Assembly (NCBI GenBank): GCA_949128115.1
Contig: OX421962.1
Coordinates: 57,887,787-57,951,786, forward strand
Length of the DNA: 64,000 nt
Direction: 5' to 3'
Source: Anaspis maculata
Taxonomy: Eukaryota; Arthropoda; Insecta; Coleoptera; Scraptiidae
A program made the position numbers and the translations under genes. The notes under the pieces were generated by a model that saw only the letters and a program-made list of their open reading frames with translations, searched no databases and was not told the DNA's origin. Shown piece by piece: positions 12,744 through 24,423 of this stretch. The stretch's first letter is position 1; every line of letters begins with the position of its first letter.

Positions 12744-14805
12744 GGTGAAATACACACACTTCGTTTTTACCCTCCATTCTTGCCGCAATTATTAAATTAT
12801 TTCTTGGTCCTTCTATTGTTTCTCGTTCATCCGACAACACCCCGTTGTATACTTACGTAACTGCAACAGCTGAATCACATGATGCAACAACAAAAGTACC
12901 TCCTACATACATATTGTTTAAAAGTTATATTATAACTCATGTGAATAACTACAGTGTATTTAATATAGTGTTTAATTATATTCTCTAATAGAATGTAATA
13001 GAATGTAATTTCATATTCCTTGCCGTTTGATAAGAATAAAGGCTGAGAAAATGATCATCAGAATGAAATCATCATGAGATCATGTTAAATTACTGTCACT
13101 AAACTACTAAACTCCCCGGAGATCACGACACACGAATAAGAAATGAGACGTAAGAAGTAATAGGGTGATTGCATGTAGAGGGAGTTTATGGCAGAATGTC
13201 AATAGTGTCATAGTCATCTGTCAAGTTTCATCCATGTAGTAGTCAACGTCAATCGGACTAACCTAACTAAATACCTACCGTCATTTTTACGTGTTTTGTC
13301 CACATTACTCCACATACTGTTTTGTTCGGCTTTTACGAGATCGAGATTGTGATTTCTAATCATTCCAGCAATGCCTTACACCTGCTATGTGCCCCAATGC
13401 AATTCCCTAACAAACGTCAAAACATAACTCGATCCTTACGCTGCCTGCCGGTGATCAGGTGAACGAATTTCATGCAATCACTCTATTCATCAGAGAAGAA
13501 GGTGCCTCCTTCGCTGCCGTGTGGAATCACTTCCTTAATTTTGGGGTTGTGAACCTCTCTAAGTCAGATTTCTTCATAGACATCCTCAACCTGCGAATAA
13601 TATTGCGCCATTGCATTTTGACCGTCCAAGATGCAATTTGCGGGATCAATCTATCCCGCAAAATACTCTCCCTGGAGACACTGTACCCATTGGGTCGTGT
13701 TACGGGTTCTTGGCAGTTGATGGTGGTAGGCGATAGGCGAAAGGTTCTTTGAGGAAAGAGCTAATAACAGTCAGCTCGGCGTAAGGGCAATTACGGCTGG
13801 CATCAAGGCGTCTAGGTGGTGTAGCCATATATTGTGGGTTTTATCAAATAGTATCGATTACTTCCAAGTGGATTTGAAAGGCTCAGCACCAGTCCAGGAA
13901 GCGTCTTGGGTTTTGTTTTGTGTCTAAGAAGACGACGTTCCCTGGTAAAGTCAGCAGAACGGTTACAGCAGACGTTGCGGCCGCTAGAGGCCTTTACCTG
14001 TAGGTGCATACGTAGTAGCGCATACACCATTTTTCAAGCAAGCGTGCTCGAGTGGCGGCCGTCCGGCCGCCTCATTACTTACCTGGTGGACTGCAAGTGT
14101 CAAGGCCTGGGTCACCAGACGCCTCTACCATCCTTGATGATGCCAATAAAGAAATCGTTACTGGGACCCTGGACTGTTTCATTGTATGGTTAGTGGTTAC
14201 CTCTGAAGCCCGCACCTAGTCGAACTAATCCCTTGGCGTCCTCGGACTCATCCGGACTCCCCTCCCGAGTTAGCTGGTGCCCGCCGGCCCAGCTTACCGT
14301 CGTTACGTCATAAGGACGAAAAGACGGTAGCAGTGTTATTTTATCAATCTAATCAATTTACATCACGTCGAGCGGCTGTGATTGGCTAGAATGCATGCTT
14401 CTGAAATGATTGGGTCGGTGAGATGATGGTGAGGTCTCCGTTGTCAACATCATGTCATGAGTTTTTTCGAGGTTGAAACCCTGCCCGCTTTTCATTTTGA
14501 AAAAAATCTGTTTTGACACCACCATACTTTCCACTAGTATACAGGAATCTATGAAAATTTTTGCGCTAGATGTCCCTCCGTGTGGGACGTTTGAACATTT
14601 CAAAATTAGAGAAAACGTTATTCCTCATGCTTGGTAAAAACTAATTAGAAAACTCTCCGACGATTAAAATAAGTTGAAGAATTTTCAAGAACCAGTTATC
14701 TTCTGTTACATTTTTTTAGGAAAATCGGTTCACGGGATCTAAAGTTGAAAATATGCAATTTTTTCAGGGCAGAGAACCCAAAACTCGTGTCAAAAGTTAC
14801 GCATA
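12744..14805. other. Noncoding stretch
   Basis: No supported gene. GC-richer patches at 13970-14110 and 14260-14330 contain short palindromes such as GCGGCCGC and CGGCCGTCCGGCCG. A short reading frame at 13372 starts MPYTCYVPQCNS and stops after 18 codons, too little to assign. Confidence 0.35.
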
Positions 14806-15667
14806 TGGACCCAAATCTGCTCCAATTTCAAGCAAGGATATCTTCGGGGAAAAAATACCGTTTTGAAAAAAGTTGATGATGCCTGATAGAGCTTTTCTTC
14901 TGCTGCAAGATGCTGCGTCGACTTACGTTACCATTGACTTTGTCCGTGCTATATAGGATGCAAAGAAAAGAGTGTCAAAAGTGTTAATTTTTGAAGTCGT
15001 GAAGACTTTTTTTCAATCTAATCAGATGCATATCATGCTCAAAAGACCAATAATGTCTCCGATTGAAAAAAAAAAATTGTGGCTCTACCTCTACTCGCGC
15101 GTCTACGAGATATCACTTTTGGGAGTTTCACCCATTATGGGACTAATTGGTAACTATTGGAATCTTGATGTAACGTATGGTTACCAGCTTGCATTTTCAA
15201 CAACTCTGGGCTTGAAAAGTATCTATGTGATGTCGCAGCATCCATTACTGGTCATCGTCCCGAAGAGATCCAGAAGAACACCTCTTCTGGGAACCGATGA
15301 GATCAATTTTTTTCATAGTACAATTCATACAGCCATTGAAAAATTACGATCAAAAGCCAAAAATCGTTTTGAGATATAGATTTGTGCTTTCTAAAACTGA
15401 AGAAGAAAAAAATACGAAATTATTGCCAAAAAAGTTATACACGACTTCAAAAATTGACACTTTTGACACTCCCGAGGACACTCCTTTCTTTGGCATCCTG
15501 TAAGTCAAGACAAAGTCGATGGTGACGTAAGTTGACAGAGCATCTCACAGCTGAAGAAAAGCTGTATCAGGCACCATTAACTTTTTTCAAATCGGATATT
15601 TTTCACCAAAGATATCCTTGCTTGAAATTAGAGTCAATTTTGGTCTATGCCCAATTTTTGACGACCA
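14806..15667. repeat. Foldback element, degenerate arms
   Basis: Inverted repeat. CAATTTCAAGCAAGGATATC (from 14821) is mirrored near 15617-15640. AGAGCTTTTCTTCTGCTG (about 14888) is mirrored by CAGCTGAAGAAAAGCTGT (about 15547). TTTTTGAAGTCGTG (about 14989) is mirrored by ACACGACTTCAAAAA (about 15441). Arms are about 260-300 bp with a centre of about 280 bp whose inner edges only partly pair. The 135-codon ORF at 14972-15379 lies across the arm and centre and shows no recognisable domain; I treat it as spurious. Exact ends are uncertain. Confidence 0.75.
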
Positions 15668-16252
15668 ATTCATCTCAATCTTTTCTCCAAATAACTATGT
15701 CTCGCAGCATGTCTGCACCGTGAATAAATATTTCGTGGAACTAAACACAAGTCGAAGTTTACACTGTAGTTTCTATAGGATTATGAAATGAGCACGTTTC
15801 GTCTCGATAAAATTACCGCTGGAAAACTGAAACCGTGTCTCATTCGAAAATGAGCCTACGTGACGCCCAATACAAAACTTTCGATATCAGTCTGAATTTG
15901 TTGAAAATTAGATTCTCATGCAGGAAATGTCGCCTCAGATGGGTCATATACACACAACGGGTCATTTCTTTAGCCAAAAGCTGTCCCGGATGGTATCAAG
16001 AGAAAAAAGTTCGAAAATTTATAGTGCCAGGCCGGCCCTTTACTCTTTTATTGAGTTGCTTCCTGTCAAATTGGATTCGAATGCATTACGTGGTTTCTGA
16101 GTTATTGGATTACAAAGTTTCAAACTTGTCAGTGTTACAACATTGAGTTGACAGATCACATTATGAAGAAATATTTTTAACTGTTCTAAATATACAGTTT
16201 TACAATAATTTTAAATGACATATGGCAAGTCAAGTTCCGTGAGATACTTATT
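15668..16252. other. Noncoding stretch
   Basis: No gene or paired repeat recognised. The 103-codon ORF at 15835-16146 has no known domain. Confidence 0.35.
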
Positions 16253-16400
16253 AGCCGCTTTCTTTCGGTCAGGATCACGGATCATGATCCGGAAATCCGC
16301 TCACGGGGTTGGTTGGCTGTGTCACGTGCAACCAATCCAACCAATCCAGTCAGCGAATTTCCGAATCATGATCCGTGATCCTGACCGAAAGAAAGCAGCT
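16253..16400. mobile_element. Short palindromic MITE (AGCCGCTTTCTTTCGG ends)
   Basis: A 148-bp near-perfect palindrome. The left arm runs AGCCGCTTTCTTTCGGTCAG, then GATCACGGATCATGATCCGG. The right arm mirrors it and ends CCGAAAGAAAGCAGCT. The centre holds CCAACCAATCC and GGTTGGTTGG, which also pair. It would form a strong hairpin if transcribed. A diverged end fragment occurs at 4827-4869. Confidence 0.88.
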
Positions 16401-16880
16401 ATTATAGCTTCTTTATCTTTTGACACTTCCGTTTGAGAGGTGACAGCGTCGGTGACAGCCAAAAACTAATGGTCGGATTCCAGGGTGAAACTATGAATAA
16501 GCAAAATTTCAACCCAATCAGTGGTGGAACCATGAACACTCGACAGTGTTGTCGGTATCGATAATTTTCCCATTCCTGATGGATAAAGGGTGCAGAAAGA
16601 AACGGGGAAATTAGGGTGAGGGGTGCAGAGGGGAAAGAGGAAAATGTCGAGATCGACAACTGTCGAGATAGGTCAGTCATTCTAGAAGTAAAAATAGCGA
16701 ATAGGAGAAATAAAATATAACAGGCTGCTGTTTGGCGGAAAATACGCGTTAGGGGTATACTTACCTATGGTCAAAAGTTGCCATCTGGCAAGTGGTAGCG
16801 TCGTCTTCAAAAAGACTGAAAAGAGGTTTTGAGGCAAAACCACGAAGCTTGAATAGATGTGCACGGTTTTTATTGATAAA

Positions 16881-16981
16881 GCGTTGTTAGGCGAATGGTC
16901 CGACGCGTTGATTTTTGCAAACTGACCGACCGATCTATCGAAGGTTCGAATCCCGCAGTAAACGTTATCAATTTTTTTTTT
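16881..16981 (+). other. tRNA-like pol III unit (degenerate tRNA or SINE head), left arm
   Basis: An A-box-like TAGGCGAATGG lies at 16888-16898 and a B-box GGTTCGAATCC, matching the consensus, at 16943-16953. A run of ten T follows at 16972-16981, which would terminate pol III. Box spacing (about 44 bp between boxes) fits a tRNA gene. The acceptor stem does not pair, the T stem pairs poorly and the D stem is weak, so it is not a functional tRNA. A 7-nt anticodon-like loop is closed by only three pairs. A decayed tRNA-derived SINE head is the likeliest reading. Confidence 0.6.
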
Positions 16982-19112
16982 GCTAAAAAATGCTTTTTAG
17001 GGGCTACAACTACTTTTCGTCCAAGTTTTCATCATAGCCTGTGAATTTCTCAAGTTTTAGGTGAATATCATCAAGTTGAAAAATACTACGGTATTTATTG
17101 CTAAGCCAAATTCCTTGAGTACCTACTAGTAGGTTTTCTGATGGTGTCCCGTGTGCAAGTTGGAACTAGAGTATAGTGCTTGGTGCCAAATTGTTCCTTA
17201 GATAATGCTGAACTAGGACCGTGATGGCGAACATCTGAGACCCACGACTGGGCAGCAGGAGGGGGGATAAAATGTGATGAAGACATAAAAAATGGTTAAT
17301 CATGAACCGAAAGAGGTACAGTTATGAAAGTTACCATACGTATTCGCCATTTTACGCTTATAAAGGTTTAGCAAACCGATTTCATAAATATCAATCATTC
17401 TCAGAGATATTTCCAAAAATATAATTTTTTTGTAAACATTTTATTGTTAAAAAAATCAAAGAATTTTGAGGATGGAAAGATGGAACTTGATCTTTTGACA
17501 ATTAGTGATGTTAGAAATATAGTCGTGATTGGTGAACATTCCTCGGCCTACTATTTTAGGAAACAAGACCTTCAACTGTTTTCACCAGTTTGACCGCCAT
17601 CTTGAATTTCTTTTTGGTGCAGTAGTCGCAAAAATGACAGGAGACTCTGAGTATGGTAGCGTTAGATCATTTCAATACAAAAAGTTACTTCCCAGAGGGG
17701 GTTAGTTGCTTCTTTGGCGAGAAAAATTGTCATTTTGTTATCTCCGGCTCCTGCACGAATCCAGCGCCAATGATGGCTGATTTGGAGCTGGAAGCAGCAC
17801 AATACGTTTTGTACCGTAAAACTTGATAGTTTGTGAAGTCAACTACCAAAATTTATGATCATGAATCGAATGGTTCATTGTTCGTGATTGGGTGAAGCAA
17901 CGTGTGCTCATTTTTGGAAAAAATGCATAAAAACTGAGTTTTTAGTGGACATTACAAAGCTCTGGAGGAAGACCTGCGGCCAAGATTGACGGCGAAAGTC
18001 ATGTTACCAGTTGAAGTGAGTATGCTCTTTAACAAGGAGCTGTAATGAATTGTGTAGGTTTCTTTAAAATCTCTAGGAAAGTCGAAAAAGATGTTTTTTC
18101 ATAATAATATTTTCAAGTACAGTCTGTAAGTTTGTAAAAAACCACCATCACAAATCTTTCAGCTCCGTGAACTAAGGTGATTTCAAGTTAACCGAACAAA
18201 TGAATTGTTCCAGTCTTGCAAATGTACCGTGGTCAAAAGAGTTAGTCCCCAGTGAAGAGAGAGAATTTTGGAAGGGACTGTACCTGAGAATATTATCATG
18301 AAAAACATTTTCTGCCAAAAATGAGCACACTTTGCTTCAACCAATCACCAACAATAAACCATTTGATTTATGATCATGAATTTTGGTAGTCGACTTCACT
18401 AACTATCAAGTTTTCTGGTACAAAACGTATTGCACCGCTTCCAGCTTCAAATCAGCCATCGTTGGCACTGGATTCGTACAGCCACCGGAGATAATAAAAT
18501 GGCAATTTTTCTCGCCAAAGAAGCAACTAACCCTTTCTGAGAAGTTACTTTTCGTATTGAAATGATCTAACGCTATACCATATCATACTCACAGTTCCCT
18601 GTCATTTTTGCGACTACTGCACCGAAGGGAAATCCAAGCTGGCGGCCAAGCTGGTGAAAACAGTTGACGGTCTTATTTTCTAAAATAGTATGCCGAGGAA
18701 TTTTCGCCAATCACGACTATATTTCTAACATCACTAATTGTCAAAACATCAAGTTTCATCTTTCCATCCTCAAAATTCTTCGATTTTTTAACAATAAAAT
18801 GTTGACAAAAAAATAGATTTTTGGAAATATCTCTGGGAATGATTGATATTTATGAAATCGGTTTGCTAAACCTTCATTAGCGTAAAATGGCCAATACGTA
18901 TGGTAACTTTCATAACTGTACCTCTTTCGGTTTATGGTTTAACATTTTTTATGTCTTCTTCACATTTTACCCCCCCCCCTCCCGCTGCCCAGTCGTGGGT
19001 CTCAAATGTTCGCCATCGCGGTCCTAGTTCAGCATGATCTAGGGAACAATTTGGCACTAAGCCTATACTCTAGTTCCAACTTGCACACGGGACACCATCA
19101 GAAAACCTACTA

Positions 19113-19120
19113 GTAGGTAC
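19113..19120. repeat. Left 8-bp target site duplication of hAT
   Basis: GTAGGTAC directly abuts the CAGGG end of the 19121 element. Confidence 0.93.
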
Positions 19121-19522
19121 CAGGGACCCGGACCGGACCGATTTCGGACCGAAAACCGGACCGGAACCGTAATTTTTATCCGGACCCGAACCGAAACTGA
19201 ACCCATATTTCATGTTTCATAAATTTCAGGGAACGAACCCGAATCCTTAAAATATTTTTCGGTTTTTTCGGGTTTTTTTCGGTTCTCGTCAGAATTTTTG
19301 TTTTCGAGTTTTACTTTAGGTCTTGCTATGTAAATAATCAATTGAATAATTGTATTATCGTCGCGCAATACCTGCGCTTTTCCACTACCAACGAGGAGAT
19401 GGGCACATTCGCGCCACTACCAACTGACCTCTCACCCCGCGCCCGCCACGCACGCATCATCGTGACTCCCGGGACAGGCAAGAGCTTGTGAATTTTCGAA
19501 TCCGCGTAAAAATCATAACATC

Positions 19523-19636
19523 ATGGGGCGAAAAAGCACAAGTTCAGTGCATAATCATTTTGATTTTGTGTTTGTGGCAGCGGAAAACAAATCTAAGTGC
19601 AAATTATGCAGGGAAATTTTCAAGTTGAGAGTTTAG
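19523..19636 (+). pseudogene. BED zinc-finger remnant of a hAT transposase
   Basis: A 37-codon frame starts MGRKSTSSVHNHFDF and contains a CxxC pair in KSKCKLC, then a TAG stop. In hAT transposases an N-terminal BED finger (aromatic residues, then CxxC, later HxxxH) binds the element ends. Only the first half is present; the His pair and the RNase-H-like catalytic core are missing. The position inside a CAGGG-ended, 8-bp-duplication element supports the assignment. It is too short to be functional. Confidence 0.7.
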
Positions 19637-20142
19637 TTTAAAATGACTAATTTCTTTTCTCAAGGTAAGGGCCAGTTTTATACTTTGTCTTAAATGACCA
19701 AATGTAAGTAATTATTAGTTTGATAGGTACTTTATTAGTCTATTTCGGTTTCGCGGTTACTTGGTTTCCTAATTCCCGAGTGTGATCTTCGAGGTGATCT
19801 TTTTGATCAGTTTTGTGGCCATGTTCATTTTTGCATAATTATTCCACGAATAGTGCCTAAGTATGCCGCTATTGCCAAATTGGTTCAAAGCATTAGGGAG
19901 CTTGCGATCTCACGGAACGTACGACGTACCTAACGCAACATAGAACGTGCAAATTCCCCTGTAACCAAGGAATTGCTAATAACAAACTCGCCAATTTTCA
20001 CGTTGGAAGTTACGTTACGTCGTACGTACGTGTGCACGCGAACTCCCCATCTTGACATAAGTGATTCTACTTACGTGAACGTATCTCTCACTTATTGAAA
20101 TAAGACTTAAGGATTGACTGATCAGGAGATTTCAAGGATATA

Positions 20143-20372
20143 AAGGGTGTTTCTGTTTGATTTAAATAAAACAAACTTTGATATAAGATTGTCCTCATCC
20201 TCCTGTCCTCTTGATTCAAAAAAATATGACACACATGTCTTGAACTTGCTTCCTAAGAAAGATAGGTACAGGTGTCAAAGTTCACTTTTTTAGATTTTTG
20301 AAAATTTGTAATAATTGCGAATCATTTCACCAAATCAGCTGAAATTCAGCATAGGCGGGCTACCCAGATTTT
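20143..20372 (+). repeat. One arm of the 63191-63772 foldback, nested in hAT
   Basis: AGGGTGTTTCTGTTT, then CAAACTTTGATATAAGA, CTTGCTTCCTAAGAAAGATA and CAGGTGTCAAAGTTCAC follow the same order as the left half of the 63191 element. Only one arm is present, so it cannot fold back. It is a deleted copy sitting within the hAT at 19121-20547, the third layer of nesting at this place. Confidence 0.8.
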
Positions 20373-20547
20373 AAAGTGACAACCTTTTTTTTCCGAACCG
20401 AAAAAACCCTTTTGGACCGAAAAAACCGGACCGGACCGGACCGAAATATTTTTAGAATGGTGTGGTCAGAACCCGAACCCAAATTTTCGATCTCGTTCCG
20501 AACCGGACCGGACCGGAACCCTTATTTCATTTGGGTCCGGGTCCCTG

Positions 20548-20555
20548 GTAGGTAC
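20548..20555. repeat. Right 8-bp target site duplication of hAT
   Basis: GTAGGTAC directly follows the CCCTG end of the 19121-20547 element. Confidence 0.93.
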
Positions 20556-20693
20556 TCAAGGAATTTGGCTTAGCAATAAATACCGTAGTATTTTTCAACT
20601 TGATGATATTCACCTAAAACTTGAGAAATTCACAGGCTATGATGAAAACTTGGACGAAAAGTAGTTGTAGCCCCTAAAAAGCATTTTTTTGGC

Positions 20694-20794
20694 AAAAAAA
20701 AAATTGATAACGTTTACTGCGGGATTCGAACCTTCGATAGATCGGTCGGTCAGTTTGCAAAAATCAACGCGTCGGACCATTCGCCTAACAACGC
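20694..20794 (-). other. tRNA-like pol III unit, right-arm mirror copy
   Basis: Minus-strand copy of the unit at 16881. The B-box appears as GGATTCGAACC on the plus strand (20722-20732), the A-box-like motif at 20777-20787, and a ten-A run (20694-20703) gives the T terminator on the minus strand. It is nearly identical to the left-arm copy. The two units point toward each other, so readthrough from both would make complementary RNAs. Confidence 0.6.
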
Positions 20795-20965
20795 TTCATC
20801 AATAAAAACCGTGCACATCTATTCAAGCTTCGTGGTTTTGCCTCAAAACCTCTTTTCAGTCTTTTTGAAGACGACGCTACCACTTTTGACCATAGGTAAG
20901 TATACCCCTAACGCGTATTTTCCGCCAAACAGCAGCCTGTTATATTTTATTTCTCCTATTTTTCC

Positions 20966-23479
20966 TATAATGACTGTACTAAGAGTTCGTGGTTCCACCA
21001 CAGATCAAGCACTCGACAGTTATCGTGAGGGATTACTAATTACTGACATACACGCATACAGACACCAGCCAAATCACCCTGTATATTTACGGAGGTGTCT
21101 TGTCCGAATTTTTCAATTCCATTTCTCAGACAATTCATCTTCGCTGCTGCACTGCAATCCGGAAAGGCACGAAAGCCACTTCATTGAGGACCTATAAACG
21201 TCCCGATGCGATCCCGGCCAGTGTGCTTTTGATAAAATGCGGAGCTTTGGTTCAAGTGATTATATGAACTAGTGCCACATATAGAGCTTCTCTCTGAAAC
21301 TCGACGAAACTTCATCATACTGAATGAATCGAGCGTCTCTCAAGAACAAACTTTAATCCTTTACGTTACAAGTTCACAAATTGACCCTTCTAAATGCTCA
21401 TTAAATGACACAAATGTCTCGAGAATATTAGAACCACGTATAAAATAAGGAAAGTTTCAATTTGATCTCGGGTTTCGTATTAACTTCTGTTCGAGTTCTT
21501 GTTACTCACGCTATACGCACGCAAAATCTTTGTACATGTACAACATCAGCCCTTACTTGTAAAATTCTTTCTGGTGGATTTTAATCCTCCAAGTTGGCGC
21601 ATTGAATTTTTCAGCTTCGCCGCCGAGCTTTATTGACCATTTAAGGGTGGATATCAAGTACACCATAGTCCACCATAAACTACGTGCTTTATTCTCCAGA
21701 AGTTATCCCCTTTTGTGTATATAGAAGTTAATTAAATGGGTTTATATCCCTGCAGCAGAGCAAATGTACCAAGGTACATTAGGGTTTCTCTACTCAAGCT
21801 TTCGTTTCGTAGGGTTAAATAAGCGTTTCGCATCAACGCTAACTTGCCTTATACCTATCTCTCCAAAATTCGCATTATATGTATACCTACTCACACATAT
21901 GCCTGCCACGATTCAATTTTAAATCATACAAACCGTATACCTCTTCATATTAATTATACCTGCTCTCCATATCTACAACGGGTAAATATGTATGCACTCA
22001 GCAATTATTCATCAAGTCAATTCATTACGACGGAGCATTTTATATACCGGAACTTTAGAAAACTGGCATAAAGCGCACACAAAATGAAACATGGCAGGTC
22101 TACCTATATACCTGTATACAGAAAGCTATGGAATGCTTTCCTGGTAGTCCTTTTAGACAGAGCAAATTATTCAGATAATTGCATTTTAAAGGATTTATAA
22201 CTCGAATGATAATAGACAAGCGGTTTATGTATAACTTGTATACTATACTGCATAAGCAATGTGGAGGAATAATTAGCTTGGTTGGAGAGGAACACGCGCT
22301 CCTTGTTGCTTTGATTAAACTTGAGAATGTTTTAATTATTTTACACAACAAGTATCTACCTAGCGTGCGAGCAAAAACCCCGCGAGCTTAAGAAATTAAC
22401 TTCTAAATCGCTACCTCTACGAGTACGCGGGGCTAATTGGGTGACATTAATTTGAGCTCAAACAAGGCTATATGCTTGAAAATATGTCTTCTTGATAAGA
22501 CAGAAAATGGACGCGTTTACCTAAGTATAATACTTGTATAATAAGTAATACAATAGTATAAGATTGACACTATTTTTATTTTTGCTTTGCACCGCTTTTC
22601 GAATATTTTGGCATAGTTCCGCTCGGACAGTTTCAAGACCATCTTTAATAACAATCATGCACGAGGTAGTTTTATGAATAGAAAGAATCCGAAATAATAA
22701 GGTTTCGAGGAGAACTGAACACTTATTTTTTACTACAAGTCGTCGAAACATTTATGTCGCTAAGAAAATACATGAAGTGCCAAGAGAACCATGGATGCGC
22801 AAGCTTCAACGAAACAGACTGGGCTAATTTTTATTTTTAGGAAAATTCAGCAGATCTAAACCTGAAATGTTGGAATATAGACAGGACGTGAAGGAAATAC
22901 AACTGGAAAATACACAGAGTAGAAATAATGCAAAGAAAATTCGTAACTTCGGATATTTGAGCTGGATTCTTGAACTGACTTTTTTTCGACAGTAACTACT
23001 TGCGATTTTTGTGCACCAGAACTGTTTCATAAGTGTGAGAAGTAAGTAGTAATGACATTATTTATGTCAACCGACCGGTTGTTGCCTATAAAATTCGCCT
23101 TTTAGCTTTAATTTATGAAGAACAAGCAGTATTACTATCTAAAAATACCATATTCAAATGCAAATTTTAATGAAAATTGATATGTTACTGATGTGTTATA
23201 CATGCCATGGAAGCCCGGAGTACGGGGACATTTATTGCTTGACCTGTTATGGTGATCACTGGTCATCAGTAGGTACAGATTAGGTGAAGGTCCATAGCCT
23301 GGATTAGCCCGAGACAAATAATTTACCAGAACAAACATGTATCTCGAATTTACGAAATGTATTTTGATCCCCATCAGAGCCAGACACGTTAAAGTCTATA
23401 CGAGGTAAATGATTGAATATTTTCGTTGACAAAATACCCGAAGTAATAAGTTTAAATTTTCGCGATACATACTAAGATA
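20966..23479. other. Noncoding stretch
   Basis: No gene or long repeat seen. Short ORFs here (84 codons or fewer) resemble nothing known. A weak inverted pair lies around 22377 (CCCCGCGAGC) and 22424 (GTACGCGGGG). Confidence 0.4.
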
Positions 23480-23481
23480 TA

Positions 23482-23603
23482 CCGTATGTTCATTAAAAAC
23501 TTCAATAAAGGGAGGCTGTGACGCAGGCCATTCGATCCGAAAACGGCCAGTTTATCATCGGTCCACGGCCTCCCATTATTGAATTTTTTTAATGAACATA
23601 CTG
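23482..23603 (-). mobile_element. MITE family A, copy 2
   Basis: A 122-bp element in opposite orientation to 12469-12589 and very similar to it. TA flanks lie at 23480-23481 and 23604-23605. The left end CCGTATGTTCATTAAAAA is mirrored by TTTTTTAATGAACATACTG. Internal GGGAGGCTGTGACGCAGGCC is shared with copy 1 in reverse. Confidence 0.92.
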
Positions 23604-23605
23604 TA

Positions 23606-24423
23606 TAAATGAGTGAAGACTTACTTAGATTATGGACCAGTTAGTGCCATCAGTGGGTTAGTTCCTGGACAAAGCAAAATTCAATAAAAACGACAATTTC
23701 ATGATATGGAAATTAACGAATCTCTTTTCCCAGCGCAATATTCATCCCTGCAGCGCAGCGCAAGACGGATTGCTGTACAGATCTCTTGGGCGAATGTCGG
23801 CAAAAGCAAACACCTAATGTTGTTCCTGCGACTAGAAGGATAATCTAGAATTCTACATTTTTACTTTTAATGGTGTTTACCAGAATCCATGTTATTTTTA
23901 GCGGTGTAATCTGCTTACATCCTGATGTGGTACCGGGAAAAGAGGAAAATGAAAAGCCCGATATCTCTAGCCCCCGGCAGGCTCGAGTAAGGAAATAAGA
24001 GGGGGAAATGAACTGAACTTTATACTCACAAGTTGCGAGACGACGACGACGGGGACGACGTGAAAGTTGCTTTGGCTGGTGGTGGTTGTGATGCTCTTCG
24101 GCAAAACTGGTGTGCGGTAAATATTCCCAGTTTTAGCGGAGAGCTTTGAGATTATTTCTTTTCAATTTGGCATCGGCATTATACGAAAGCTTATGAGCAT
24201 CACGGCAAATTATGCGCAAGATTTATAGCTCTGGTGAATTTTAGCTCATATAACTTATTATCGATCATCGCGGCCATATTCTACTACAATAATCACTAAC
24301 ACCTCATTTGGACTGGGCATCACTCAGGGCTGTATCGGACCATTGAAACTAAATCTATAGGTAAAGTTATTCAACCATCAAACATTTGATACCCGAAAGT
24401 TATTTGCTATACATATGGGTCAC
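23606..24423. other. Noncoding stretch
   Basis: No gene or repeat recognised. A short GACGAC run lies near 24041-24060. Confidence 0.4.

Larger units (their letters stand above)
19121..20547. mobile_element. hAT-type element, non-autonomous, 8-bp target duplication
   Basis: A 1427-bp insertion with terminal inverted repeats CAGGGACCCGGACC and GGTCCGGGTCCCTG. It is flanked by identical 8-bp copies of GTAGGTAC (19113-19120 and 20548-20555). CAGGG ends with 8-bp duplications are the signature of the hAT superfamily. Both ends carry many CGGACCG/CGGTCCG subterminal repeats, as expected for hAT transposase binding sites. The uninterrupted site survives in the mirror arm near 17118-17136. A short BED-finger coding remnant is inside, but no catalytic domain, so the element is an internally deleted derivative. 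Confidence 0.95.
16697..20965. repeat. Large inverted repeat with tRNA-like units, interrupted by a hAT element
   Basis: Left arm is 16697 to about 17930; right arm is about 18310 to 20965. Removing the nested hAT and one target duplication leaves about 1220 bp on the right against about 1234 bp on the left. Arms are highly similar by eye (over 90% in most blocks). The centre of about 380 bp is unpaired. The outer part of each arm holds a tRNA-like unit. The left arm keeps the uninterrupted version of the site into which the hAT inserted on the right, so the inverted duplication is older than the insertion. No transposase belonging to the foldback itself is visible. Confidence 0.92.

Noticed and set aside
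13372..13428. Possible THAP zinc-finger start (MPYTCYVPQCNS)
   Set aside because: Only 18 codons before a stop. The downstream Cys/His pair and the AVPTIF-like part of a THAP domain are not seen in any frame.
13970..14110. Cloning-vector contamination, suggested by clustered restriction-like palindromes (GCGGCCGC, CTCGAG)
   Set aside because: Surrounding sequence does not resemble any vector backbone or polylinker I know, and the sites are interspersed with ordinary sequence.
14972..15379. 135-codon ORF as a gene
   Set aside because: It lies across an arm and centre of an inverted repeat and shows no domain.
16881..16981. Functional tRNA gene
   Set aside because: Boxes and terminator fit, but the acceptor stem does not pair and the T and D stems are weak; kept only as a tRNA-like unit.
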